Shown one piece after another: positions 7,796 through 17,600 of a stretch of DNA of 64,000 bases. A program made the position numbers and the translations under genes. Every line of letters begins with the position of its first letter. The stretch's first letter is position 1. Source of the stretch: UBA2991 sp965221735 (GTDB taxonomy: Bacteria; Chloroflexota; Dehalococcoidia; Tepidiformales; Tepidiformaceae); the NCBI GenBank assembly GCA_965221735.1, contig OZ244910.1, forward strand, positions 2,604,001 to 2,668,000, given 5' to 3'. The notes beneath the pieces were generated by a model. The model did not search any database, was not told the DNA's origin, and worked only from the letters and a program-made list of their open reading frames with translations.

Positions 7796-9862
7796 CTACT
7801 CCTCCGAGCCGCCCAGGTTGAGGGCGGCGAGGACGAGGTCGCGCGCGAGGGGGGCGGCGAACGGACGGCCCTCCTCGGCGTTGTCGAAGACGACGGCGGC
7901 CAGCGCGGCGGGAACGTCGCGGGGGGAGTAGGCGACGAAGAGGACGTGCGCCTGGTCCTCGGCTTCCTCCGCTGTTCCGGACTTGCCGCCGAAGTCGTCG
8001 TAGCCGGCGTCCGCGAACACCCACCCGGCAGTGCCGCGCGTCCCGGTGACGAGCTCGAGCCCGGCGCGCAGGTGCGCGGCGTCTTCGGGCTCGATGGGCA
8101 GCGCGCCCCGGTCGAGGGGTGCGGCGCCGGCGAGGACAGTTGGCGTTCTCAGCTCGCTGTTGAGGAAGGCGCTGTAGGCATTGGCGAGCTGCAGGGGCGT
8201 GACGAGCAGGTCGCCCTGCCCGATGCCGAGGTTCACGGCGTCGCCGGGGAACCAGGGCTCGCCCCGGACGGCCTGCTTCCAGGCGGCGTCGGGCACGAGG
8301 CCGGAGTCCTCGTAGAGGCCTTCGACGCCGGTCGCGGCGCCGAAGCCGAAGGCGCGGGCCATATCGGAAAGGGCTCCGGGCGCCTCGTTGTAGAGCGTGA
8401 GGGCGATTTCGTAGAAGACGGGGTTGCAGGAGCGCATCAGGCCCTCGGCGATGCTCAGCTCCCCCTGCTCGCCCTCCCAGTTGCGCCGGGGCGGGTCGAC
8501 GCCGTACCAGACAGCGCCGCAGAAGATGCGGTCCACGGGGCTGAAGGCGCCCTGCGCGAGGCCGGCGGCGCCGGTCACAAGCTTGAAGGTCGAGCCGGCG
8601 GAGTAGAGACCGTGGGTAGCACGGTCGTTGAGGGGATCGTCCTCACTGCCGGTGAACTCTTCCAGGGCGGGCTGCAGGCCGAGCTCGAAGGCGTTGGGGT
8701 CGAACGAAGGCGAGCTGTTGAGGGCAAGGATGGCGTTCGTGCGCGGGTCGAGGACGACGGCGGCGCCGCGCAGTCCCGCCAGTCCTTCGTGGGCGGCGCG
8801 GAGGAGGGCTGAATCGAGCGTGGTGTGGACGTCTTCGCCGGCGACGTAGGCGCGCTCGAAGAGGACGACGGGCTCGTCGCCGCCGGTAACCACGAGGCGG
8901 GCGCCCACCCAGCCGGCGAGCACATCGTTCATCGCGGCCTCGATGCCGACGGCGCCCACGCGATCGCCGGGGAGGAGGCCGGAGTCCGGGCGGACGGCGA
9001 GCTCCTCGGCGGTGTACTCGCGGGTGTAGCCGACGACGTGGGCGGCGGCGGGGCCGAGGGGGTGCACGCGGCGCTCCTCGAACCAGAGGACGGCGCCGGG
9101 AACGGCCTCGACGAAGCGTGCGGCCTCCTCCACGCGGGAGTCGGGGACGACACCGAGGGGTACGCGGTGGCGCTGGCCGAGGGGGCTGTCGAAGGCCCTC
9201 GCCACCTCCTCCTCCTCGAAGCCGAAGGAGACGAAGGCCGCGGTGACGGATTCCTCGTCGAACACGCGGCTGCGGTCGAGGCCGATCATGCGGACATCGA
9301 GGGTGATGGCGAGGGGCTCGCCGTTGCGGTCGTAGATGGCGCCGCGGGCAGGCCGCCGGACCTCGCCGTGCAGTTCCCGTCCAGGGGTCAGGGCCGGATG
9401 CATGACGGCGGGCGTCCAGGCGATACGGGGGGAGCCCAACTGCGAAGAAACGAAGGGGACGGCGGTGGCATACTCCAGCGTGCCAAAGTAGCTTGTCTCG
9501 AGGCGAACGCGGAAGGTGACGCGCTGAGCATCCTCACCAGCAACGGACACAGTTATGGCCGTGGCGCCCACCTCCTGGCGGAAGCCCGCGTAGGCTTCGG
9601 CGAAGGCGGCCAGGGGCAAGCCTGCCCGCGTGGCGCTGTCGAGGAGGTCGTACATCGCGGGAGCGTCACCCGCCTCCCAGGCGTCGGCGAAACGCTGGGC
9701 GACAGCCAGGGGCGTTTCCGGCGCCGGCGTGGGGGCGACGGTGGCGGTCGGGAGCGGGGGTGCGGGCTCTCCGTCGCCCACGAGGGCGCGGATTCCGCCG
9801 GCCGCGGCGCCAGCGATGACGCCAAGGACGACAGACGCCAGGAGGAACCTGCGTAAAGTCAT
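7796..9862 (-). CDS. Class B penicillin-binding protein (MecA_N-type transpeptidase)
   Basis: 688 residues. One N-terminal membrane anchor (residues 4-24) is followed by a proline/threonine linker, an NTF2-like MecA_N domain (about 45-150), the PBP dimerisation domain (RPARGAIYDRNGEPLAI) and the transpeptidase domain. All three catalytic boxes are present: SAGSTFKL (SxxK), SCN (SxN) and GKSGTAEE (KSGT). It crosslinks peptidoglycan outside the membrane. MecA_N proteins include low-affinity PBPs, but beta-lactam resistance cannot be inferred from sequence. Its ATG (9862-9860) overlaps the ATG of the divergent lipoprotein gene in a single CATG. Confidence 0.9.
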   Translation of the reverse strand: MTLRRFLLASVVLGVIAGAAAGGIRALVGDGEPAPPLPTATVAPTPAPETPLAVAQRFADAWEAGDAPAMYDLLDSATRAGLPLAAFAEAYAGFRQEVGATAITVSVAGEDAQRVTFRVRLETSYFGTLEYATAVPFVSSQLGSPRIAWTPAVMHPALTPGRELHGEVRRPARGAIYDRNGEPLAITLDVRMIGLDRSRVFDEESVTAAFVSFGFEEEEVARAFDSPLGQRHRVPLGVVPDSRVEEAARFVEAVPGAVLWFEERRVHPLGPAAAHVVGYTREYTAEELAVRPDSGLLPGDRVGAVGIEAAMNDVLAGWVGARLVVTGGDEPVVLFERAYVAGEDVHTTLDSALLRAAHEGLAGLRGAAVVLDPRTNAILALNSSPSFDPNAFELGLQPALEEFTGSEDDPLNDRATHGLYSAGSTFKLVTGAAGLAQGAFSPVDRIFCGAVWYGVDPPRRNWEGEQGELSIAEGLMRSCNPVFYEIALTLYNEAPGALSDMARAFGFGAATGVEGLYEDSGLVPDAAWKQAVRGEPWFPGDAVNLGIGQGDLLVTPLQLANAYSAFLNSELRTPTVLAGAAPLDRGALPIEPEDAAHLRAGLELVTGTRGTAGWVFADAGYDDFGGKSGTAEEAEDQAHVLFVAYSPRDVPAALAAVVFDNAEEGRPFAAPLARDLVLAALNLGGSEE

Positions 9863-10985
9863 GCAGCCCTCGCGTCTGTTTCCCGCCTTCGTGATTGTAT
9901 CAGCGCTCCTTGTGGCCGCCTGCACTGGCAGCGGAGAGACGGATGAGCCGCCCGGCCCGGAGGTGACGCGCCCGCAGTCGCAGGGCCCGGCGCGGGAACT
10001 GCGACTGGGGCTCGGCCTGCAGCCCTGGGAGGACACGCGCACTGCCCACGTCGACAGCTTCGCGACGGCGGGGCGGCACGCGGAGCTGGTAAGCATCGCG
10101 CGGGTGCCGCCCTGGGAGGACTTCTTCCCCGGAGCGGAGGTCTCCGAGGAGACGCACGCGCTTATGCGGCTCGAACGGAACCTGCTCCGGCAGTACGACC
10201 TCTCCCTCCTGTTCGCCATCGACCCGACCGACGGGGCAGTCCAGCGCACGCGCGTCGCGGGATTGCCCGAGGGCGGCGATCCCGAGGCGGGATTCCTGCG
10301 GGAGGACGTGCAGGAGGCGCTCGTCGCCTACGCCATCTACATCGCCACCAACTACGAGCCCGAGTACCTGGCGGTGGGCGTCGAGGTCAACATGCTGCGG
10401 GCGAGGGCGCCGGGCCAGTTCGTGGGCTTCCTGAACGCGTACGCGAAGGTCTACGACGCCGTGAAGTCGATCCGGCCCGAAACGAAGGTGTTCCCCACGT
10501 TCCAGCTCGAGGACCTGCTGGGGAAGCTGACGCAGGAGCATCCGCCGCAGTGGGACGCGATCGATGCGTTCCGGGGGCGCATCGACGCCCTCGCGTTCTC
10601 GACCTACCCCTACCTCTCCTCAAGCATCCGGCTCGTGCGGGAGATTCCCGAGGACTACTACACGCAGCTCCGGGAGCGCTTCACGGGCGAAATCCTGATC
10701 AGCGAGGCGGGGTACGCGTCCGCCACGATCGAGGGGCACTCGTGGGTCGGCTCGGAGCGGGAGCAGGAGGAGTTCCTGACCCTGCTGCTGGAGCACGCGG
10801 AGGCGAACGGCTTCAGCGCCGTGGTGTGGGGGGCGGAGCGTGACCCGGCGCAGAGCCGCCAGGGGGGCGCGGCCGTGCTCAACGACGTCGGGCTGCGCTA
10901 CAGCGATGGGTCGGACAAGCTGGCCTGGGCGGTGTGGCAGGAGTGGGCGCGGCGGCCATTGCCCGCGTCGATCGAAGGAAACTAG
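9861..10985 (+). CDS. Putative lipoprotein with glycoside-hydrolase-like TIM barrel
   Basis: 374 residues. The N-terminus is a lipoprotein signal (RLFPAFVIVSALLVAAC) with lipobox VAAC, so the mature protein should be anchored outside the membrane. The body reads as a (beta/alpha)8 glycosidase-like fold: EYLAVGVEVNML carries a plausible acid/base glutamate, ALAFSTYPYL a barrel strand, and GEILISEAGYAS a second glutamate in a nucleophile-like position. I cannot name the GH family (GH53/GH5-like architecture is possible) or the substrate. It is divergent from the PBP gene with overlapping start codons, hinting at a shared cell-envelope role. Confidence 0.68.
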   Translation: MQPSRLFPAFVIVSALLVAACTGSGETDEPPGPEVTRPQSQGPARELRLGLGLQPWEDTRTAHVDSFATAGRHAELVSIARVPPWEDFFPGAEVSEETHALMRLERNLLRQYDLSLLFAIDPTDGAVQRTRVAGLPEGGDPEAGFLREDVQEALVAYAIYIATNYEPEYLAVGVEVNMLRARAPGQFVGFLNAYAKVYDAVKSIRPETKVFPTFQLEDLLGKLTQEHPPQWDAIDAFRGRIDALAFSTYPYLSSSIRLVREIPEDYYTQLRERFTGEILISEAGYASATIEGHSWVGSEREQEEFLTLLLEHAEANGFSAVVWGAERDPAQSRQGGAAVLNDVGLRYSDGSDKLAWAVWQEWARRPLPASIEGN

Positions 10986-10997
10986 CGGGGAACGGAG

Positions 10998-11316
10998 CTA
11001 GCGCGCGTCGGGATCGTCGTTGCCGGGAGTGCGGATGGGCGGGGGCTCGGCGTCGCCGTCGGGCGTGTCGCCCTGGCCGAGCTCCTCGGCAATCTGCAGG
11101 CGGTCGACGAATTCGCGGCGGGTGATGATGCCGATCATGCGCCCCTCGTCGATGACGGGGAGCTGGTTGAGGCGGCGCTGAGCGAGGAGGGGCATGACGT
11201 CCGCGGCAGGAGCGTCGGCGGCGATAGTCACCACGTCGGCGCGCGGGGTCATGATGCGCTGGGCGGGGGTGGTGGCCCACTCAGTGCGGGGCACGCGGTT
11301 GAGGTCGCTGACTGTG
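10998..11316 (-). pseudogene. CBS-domain fragment, 3' end of a truncated gene
   Basis: Reading on the minus strand from 11316 gives VSDLNRVPRTEWATTPAQR, then a CBS motif (IMTPRADVVTIAADAPAADV, QLPVIDEGRMIGIITRREFV) and a polar tail. This resembles the C-terminus of site-2-protease-family membrane proteases that end in CBS domains. The catalytic membrane part is missing: the similarity stops at about 11316 and unrelated sequence follows. GTG at 11294 could still express 98 residues. The break marks a rearrangement at the left edge of the accessory region. Confidence 0.6.
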
Positions 11317-11708
11317 AGTTATCGGTTTCGCAATCCACACCAAACGCTGCGCTACTCCTGGGCAGTGCGCCTGGCTCCAGCCGCCGGATAGACGGTTCCG
11401 TCTCGGAGTCCATCAGCCGGGCAGCCGGTCGCATGCCCCTTCATGACCTTCGGGCGCCGCGTTTGCTCCCCGAAGTACAGGGCGTTCTCAACGCTGATAA
11501 AGTGCCAGCGCTTTGCCGAGTGGGGGAGCAGCCGAGCACCTCATAGCCTGTGGCGTGGTCGTAGTGCTCGCCCCCGGCGCGGTCCGAGCTCTTCAGTTGC
11601 CGTTTCTGCCCACTACGGGGAGTTCTGGACGGGAGGCGTCGAGTAAGAGATGAGCGTCGTCAGTGGCCGCGCTCGGCCAATTCGGCTCTTCGCCCCTCGA
11701 TCACCGAG
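11317..11708. other. Gap without a recognisable gene, at island edge
   Basis: About 390 bases between the truncated CBS gene and the stop of the next minus-strand gene. Only short open frames occur, none with a family I recognise, and I see no tRNA or obvious long inverted repeat. It probably holds the rearrangement scar. Confidence 0.4.
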
Positions 11709-13088
11709 CTACCAGTAGATCGCGACGATTTCGCTGTCGAGGAATCGTTCGGTCGCAGTTGTGGTCGACGAATCGGATCCGACTCGCCCGGGACTCAGCT
11801 CGTGAAGACTCCCCGACGGAACGTGGAGCCCCGCCTGCACGGCGGACCACCGAGCTTCCTGTGCTTCCTCTGCGGACGTCTCGACACCCAGATGCGCATT
11901 CACTCGGTCAGTTACTGAGGCAAAGACCGGACGCCAGCTGTCAACGCTGCTTAACCACGACTCGTCCTTGGGGGCGTCGCTGAGGAGTTCGTCGATAAGG
12001 TGTGCGGGAAGAGCAGCCTCATTACTCTTGGCCAGAAGAGCGATGTATGTCCTCAGTACAGACTCCCCACTTGCATCCATTGCCGAGGCAGTCGCTGTTG
12101 CACGAGCCGATGCTCGCATAGCGGCTTCCGCTTGACTGGTGAATTCCGACATCCGTTCATCGAACTCCGGCGCGAGAGCACCCAATAGATCGACCGTCGC
12201 TGTGGGGCTCCACCTGCTGGACAGGCCGGTGGCGGCGATTCGGCAGAGCATCGTGTATCTGGGCGTCGAGAACAGGGTGCGCCGGATGTCTTTCCAGAAG
12301 AAGTTGTGCTGCGCGACTCCAGCCACGTACACCGGACCAGTGGGTGGTCTCGCGTGGTCCGCCATCTTCTCGAGCACCGCGTTGTGAATCAGCACATCCT
12401 CGCCAGCGATCGTGGCGAACGTGTAGTCGATTAAGCGACCTCGCACGGGAACGAGGCCCTCTAGCAGACTCTCAAGGACTTGGGCCACCGCTCGCATCTC
12501 GTCGAGTTGCGTGATGCCCGATCGCGCGAACAGGGCGGCGTTCTCGTCAACCAGTCTGCGAACTGTGTTGATCACCGTAGACAGGCGGAACAGGGGATCG
12601 GTGTCAAGCTCTACGTCGACTTCGATCAACTCACCACGGGACAGGGCAACTCGGCCTACCACCCAAGGTTCACAGGCTGAGTCCTCCAGCATTGATTGGA
12701 GGTCGGCAATGTTGGTTGGCATTGGCGGATCGGTGGCTGCAAGGGTACGGATGACGAGCCTCGGTTGCTCGATTGCGTAGAGCTCCTTGAAGTGTGTTTG
12801 GACGGTCGCCTTCCGAACCACCTGCGAACTCTGTGACTGGTTCGACCCAACGCCGGCGCTCACGCTCGTCCCGGCCGCGCCAATCGACGTCCCCATTTCG
12901 CTCGTAAGGGATGCAGTGGCCGTCTCAGTGAACGTGTCTGCGATACCCGCCTTGTGCGAGGCGAGAAGGCTGTACACAGAGACCTCGTCCAGATAGACAA
13001 ACTCGCGCCGCCCGGCTAGTTCCACTTCGGCCTGACCGCGACCAAACAGTCGCTTCACCCAGGTGGGGAGACGCAGTCCGAGTGTCAC
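11709..13088 (-). CDS. Partner of an AAA+ ATPase, possibly DUF6414-like; function unknown
   Basis: 459 residues, translationally coupled to the upstream ATPase: its GTG start (13088) overlaps the ATPase TGA. It begins with basic LPTWVKRLFGRGQ, then REFVYLDEVSVYSLLASHK, which resembles the start of DUF6414-type proteins, though I am not certain of that. Next comes a small-residue and serine-rich stretch (GTSIGAAGTSVSAGVGSNQS) that could be an amphipathic or membrane-active segment, a mixed alpha/beta middle, and a helical Ala/Ser-rich C-terminal part. No catalytic motif is evident. The coupling suggests a substrate, adaptor or effector for the ATPase. Confidence 0.5.
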   Translation of the reverse strand: MTLGLRLPTWVKRLFGRGQAEVELAGRREFVYLDEVSVYSLLASHKAGIADTFTETATASLTSEMGTSIGAAGTSVSAGVGSNQSQSSQVVRKATVQTHFKELYAIEQPRLVIRTLAATDPPMPTNIADLQSMLEDSACEPWVVGRVALSRGELIEVDVELDTDPLFRLSTVINTVRRLVDENAALFARSGITQLDEMRAVAQVLESLLEGLVPVRGRLIDYTFATIAGEDVLIHNAVLEKMADHARPPTGPVYVAGVAQHNFFWKDIRRTLFSTPRYTMLCRIAATGLSSRWSPTATVDLLGALAPEFDERMSEFTSQAEAAMRASARATATASAMDASGESVLRTYIALLAKSNEAALPAHLIDELLSDAPKDESWLSSVDSWRPVFASVTDRVNAHLGVETSAEEAQEARWSAVQAGLHVPSGSLHELSPGRVGSDSSTTTATERFLDSEIVAIYW

Positions 13089-14326
13089 CTCTGCTGTTCC
13101 CCCGCACCCATCGTGGCAGCTCGCTCTCGAGCGCGAGCAACCCGTTCGAACCCTCCTATGTAGTCCTCCTCTCGTATGGTCAGTCGGTTGTCCTTCACTG
13201 CCAGGAGCGCAGCTTCGCTCCAGATTGCCGCGAGGTCGGCCCCCGACCACCCATGCGATCGCTTGGCGATCGACTCGTGCGGTAATGCTCCTTCGGTGCG
13301 GAGAGGCCGAGCCGTCTTGCGAAGGATGTCTTCGCGATCCAGCTCGTTCGGATAAGGAAACTCAATCTCCCAGTCGAAGCGCCCGGGCCGTCTCAGCGCC
13401 AGATCGAGGTCCTGAGGTCGGTTGGTCGCAGCGATGACGACGACATTGGCATCCGCAGAGAATCCATCCATGAGTGTCAGCAGCTGGGCGACAACCCGCT
13501 CCGAAGCCTCGTGGGATACGTCGTCGCGTTGCGCCGCTACGCTGTCGATCTCATCGAAGAAGACGATAGCACGCTCCTCCCCGGCGGCAGCATCGAAGAG
13601 CCTCCTCAGCACCTCCTCACTCTGTCCGTACCACTTGCTGAAGATCTCGGGGCCCGATATCTGAAAGAACGCTGCTCCGGCCTGAGAGGCGATGATCCGA
13701 GCGAGCATGGTCTTGCCGGTTCCGGGCTCCCCCGTGAACAGAACCCCTTTGATCGGACGAGCCCCGATGTCAGACAACTCCTTGTGCTTCCTGAGGGGGA
13801 CTTCGATCAACTCTAGGGCGCGGTCGACGACCTCGACGAGTCCGCCAAAGTCCGCGAAGGTTGGCTGTGTGTCGTCCTGAGGGCTGTATCGGAACTTGTC
13901 GATTGCCGCTTCGTCGAGTTCCGGGGCATCGAGGAGCCTAATCGGAGACTTCGAGAGCACGCGCACGACCCCTGTGGCCGTCGCATGCACGGTGTTTCCT
14001 ACGTCGTACTCGACGGCATCCGTGGTGTCGACGGTTCGCCAGCGCCCGGCAGTGTCGATGATTGTGACGTCAGGTTCCTTGATCTTCACGACTCCGACCC
14101 AGAGTTCCTCGGGCCAAACTTCGGATGGCAGTCGTTCGACTCGCTGACCCTCGTCGCCGCTGACCAAGAGGAGAACCTCGCCAACGGCGAAGTCCTGTTC
14201 CATCTCGCCAGACACCGTGAAGGAGCCCGAGTTGCCGTTGCGCAAGTCAAAGCAGACGAACGCTCCCCCATCTCCAACTGCCGTCACCCGGGCAACCTGG
14301 CCCATGGGTCCGAATTCGATGTCCAC
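13085..14326 (-). CDS. AAA+ ATPase (Cdc48/proteasomal-ATPase-like)
   Basis: 413 residues. An N-terminal beta-rich region with two OB-like segments (about 1-130) is followed by one AAA module: Walker A GEPGTGKT near residue 197, pore loop SKWYGQSEE, Walker B AIVFFDEIDSVAAQR near 255, sensor AATNRPQDLD and arginine finger RRPGRFDWEIEFPYP. The layout (OB plus a single AAA) matches ARC/Mpa or one-module Cdc48 relatives that unfold proteins as hexamers. There is no C-terminal HbYX-type motif; it ends GAGEQQR. I chose GTG at 14326, preceded by GGGAGA; longer starts to 14473 exist. The next gene overlaps its stop and the helicase operon is divergent. Confidence 0.82.
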   Translation of the reverse strand: MDIEFGPMGQVARVTAVGDGGAFVCFDLRNGNSGSFTVSGEMEQDFAVGEVLLLVSGDEGQRVERLPSEVWPEELWVGVVKIKEPDVTIIDTAGRWRTVDTTDAVEYDVGNTVHATATGVVRVLSKSPIRLLDAPELDEAAIDKFRYSPQDDTQPTFADFGGLVEVVDRALELIEVPLRKHKELSDIGARPIKGVLFTGEPGTGKTMLARIIASQAGAAFFQISGPEIFSKWYGQSEEVLRRLFDAAAGEERAIVFFDEIDSVAAQRDDVSHEASERVVAQLLTLMDGFSADANVVVIAATNRPQDLDLALRRPGRFDWEIEFPYPNELDREDILRKTARPLRTEGALPHESIAKRSHGWSGADLAAIWSEAALLAVKDNRLTIREEDYIGGFERVARARERAATMGAGEQQR

Positions 14327-14613
14327 TCTCCCGTCCCCGAGCCTTCCTTCTTGAGTGTCTGGCGCGCTTCGTCTGTCGGCCTCGATTGGCTGTGTCGACG
14401 AGCAGTCGTCTGGGGGACAGCTTCTCACAGGTGTCGCCTTGGAGGTCCTACGGCCGCACTTGCTGATGCTCACCGGGCTGCGGCCCCGAGAATGACCTGC
14501 TCGGCGTGCTAGAACTCGAACACGAACGGCATCAGAGGGAGTTGCCCGCCGTGGTCAGGGTCTCGGAATAGCCACCTACCCCGCCGCCGGAGCACTGGCG
14601 GCAAGTCTGGACG
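14327..14613. promoter_or_regulatory. Divergent intergenic region between AAA+ and helicase genes
   Basis: About 290 bases separate the two divergent operons and must carry both promoters, unless the AAA+ gene begins further upstream (to 14473). No convincing -35/-10 pair or palindrome stands out by eye. Confidence 0.35.
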
Positions 14614-17600
14614 ATGCCGTCACCGGCGAATCCCCGTATCGTGCCGTGTGACAAGGCGAGCGAGAGCCGCCTCGCGGTTGGCACGCGATCGCAGAGACCT
14701 ACACGCAGGGAGTTGGCCTTGGCCGCGCTTGAGGAACTCCGGCAATCGGCCAGCGTCCGCGGCATCACGCCTGACGGTCTTGCCACGGTGGTGAATGTCG
14801 AGTGGTACGGCTCCGACGCGGTCGAACTCACCTACAAGGACGCCGCCGGTCGCGTCGCGAGCGAGTTGCTCTATCGCCACGACGAGCCGCGCATCGAGGT
14901 GGTCGAGACTGGTCGGCCGTGGAGCTTCGATGGAGACGGGGCGCTCTTCCGCCTGGTGTCCGAGGCGCAGCGCATCGGGCTGGCGCACCTGTTCGACCCG
15001 GTGCTCGCCGTGCATACGTCGCTGGTCGAGCCGCTGCCGCATCAGATCACGGCGGTGTACGAGGCGATGCTGCCTCGGCAGCCGCTTCGCTTCCTGCTCG
15101 CCGACGACCCCGGCGCCGGCAAGACAATCATGGCGGGCCTGCTCATCAAGGAGCTCATCGCGCGTGGCGATCTGAAGCGCTGCCTCATCGTCTGCCCGGG
15201 AAGCCTCGTCGAGCAGTGGCAGGACGAGCTTTCGAGGAAGTTCCAGCTTCCCTTCGAGATCGCCACGAACGACAAGATGGAGGCGGCCCGGACCGGCAAT
15301 TGGTTCGCCGAGAACGACCTCGCCATCGCGCGGCTCGACAAGCTGGCGCGCGATGAGGACCTGCAGGCGAGGCTGAGCGCTCCGGACTGCCGCTGGGACC
15401 TCGTCGTATGCGACGAGGCGCACAAGCTCTCAGCCTCGTTCTTCGGCGGCGAGGTGCGCTACACGAAGCGTCACCGACTCGGGCAACTACTCTCCGGGCT
15501 CACGCGCCACTTCCTGCTGATGACCGCCACGCCACACAACGGCAAGGAAGAGGACTTCCAGCTCTTCCTCGCACTGCTGGACGGAGACCGCTTCGAGGGG
15601 CGCTTCCGCGACGGGGTCCACCAAGTCGATGTGACGGACCTGATGCGGCGCATGGTCAAGGAGAAGCTGCTCAAGTTCGATGGACGCCCGCTGTTCCCGG
15701 AACGGATCGCCTACACCGTCCCCTACAGGCTCTCCGACGCCGAAGCGCGCCTCTACCGCGCCGTGACCGCCTATGTGCGGGAGGAGTTCAATCGTGCCGA
15801 GGCCCTCCAGAACGACAGGCGCGCTGGGACCGTCGGATTCGCGCTCACCATCCTGCAGCGCCGTCTAGCCTCCTCGCCCGAGGCGATCTTCCAGTCGCTG
15901 CGCCGCCGTCGCGAGCGCCTCGAGCGAAGGCGGCGCGAGGTCGAGTTGATGCAGCGGGGTGCGACTCCGTTCGACGTTGGCTTCCGCCTGCTCGACGAGG
16001 ACGACATCGAGGACCTCGACGAGGCCCCGGAAGACGAGGCCGAGGCCCTCGGCGAGGAGGTGCTCGACCACGCGACTGCCGCCGAGACGGTCGAGGAACT
16101 CAAGGCGGAGATCGCCATCCTGAAGAACCTCGAAGCACTCGCCGCAGAGGTCCGGCGCACCGGCGACACAAAGTGGAGCGAGTTGTCCCGGGTGCTCCGC
16201 GACGATGTGCTTACTCCCGCAGGCGTCGAGCGAGGCGTCGCGGAGGAACCGGCGCCGTACGACTCCGGCACGCCGGCCCCTCCGAGGCCGTCGCCGAACC
16301 AGAAGATCGTGATCTTCACGGAGCACCGCGACACCCTGAACTACCTCTACGACAACATCGCCAACAAGCTCCTCGGGCGCAGCGAGGCGGTGGCGGTCAT
16401 CCACGGCGGGATGGGGCGCGAGGACCGGCGCAAGGCGCAGGAGCGCTTCCTGCACGACGCATCGGTCCAGGTGCTGCTGGCGACCGACGCCGCCAGCGAG
16501 GGCATCAACCTCCAGCGCGCCCATCTGATGGTGAACTACGACATGCCGTGGAACCCGAACCGCCTCGAGCAGCGCTTTGGACGCATCCACCGCATCGGGC
16601 AAACCGAGGTCTGCCACCTCTGGAACCTTGTCGCCGAAGAGACGCGCGAGGGCGATGTGTACCGCACGCTGTTGGAGAAGATCGAGGAGGCCCGCAGGGC
16701 TCTCGGCGGGCAGGTGTTCGACGTCCTCGGCAAGCTCCAGTTCGAGGGCCGCCCGTTGCGCGAGCTGCTGATCCAGGCGATCCGCTACGGAGAGCAACCC
16801 GAGGTCCGCGCCCGGCTCACCCAAGCCATCGAGGAGGCAGTCGATCGTCCCCACCTTGAGGAACTGATCGAAGATCGCGCTCTCGCTACGGAGATCATGG
16901 ACGGCGGCCGCGTCGCCGGGGTGCGCGAGGACATGGAGCGGGCTCAGGCCCGCCGGCTCCAGCCCCACTACATCGAGGAGTTCTTCACAGAGGCGTTCCG
17001 GCGGCTCGGCGGGACGATCCGGCAGCGCGAGCCGCGGCGGTACGAGATCACGCACGTACCCGCCCCCATCCGCCATCGCGACCGCGTGATCGGCGGCGGC
17101 GAGCCGGTGCTCGAACGGTACGAGCGCGTCACCTTCGAGAAGGATCTCATCGCACCGCCGGGGCAGCCGCTTGCCGCCTTCATCTGTCCGGGCCACCCGC
17201 TGCTCGACGCGATGCTCGACCTCACGCTGGAGCGGAACCGCGACTTGCTACGGCGCGGGACCGTCCTCGTCGACGAGCGCGACCCGGGCGTGGAGCCGCG
17301 TGTCCTCTTCTACGCCGAGCACGCGGTCCAGGACGCGAGCCTGCTGCCTTCAGGCGAGCGCCGCACGGTCTCCAAGCAGATGCTCTACGTCGAGCTGGAC
17401 CCCGAGGGCAACGCGCGCCACATGCAGTACGCGCCCTACCTCGACTACCGGCCGCTCGGCGAGGACGAGCCCGGAGTCGACGCCTTCCTCACGCGTCCGG
17501 AGTGCGAGTGGATCACGCGCGAGCTGGAGCAGCGCGCGATGCAACACGTGATCGCCAACGTCGTGCCAGGGCACGTCGCTGAGGTCCGCGAGCGCCGCAG

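Noticed and set aside
7796..10985. Extended forms of the PBP and lipoprotein frames reaching into each other
   Set aside because: Signal/anchor sequences begin exactly at the CATG; upstream extensions are antisense-like.
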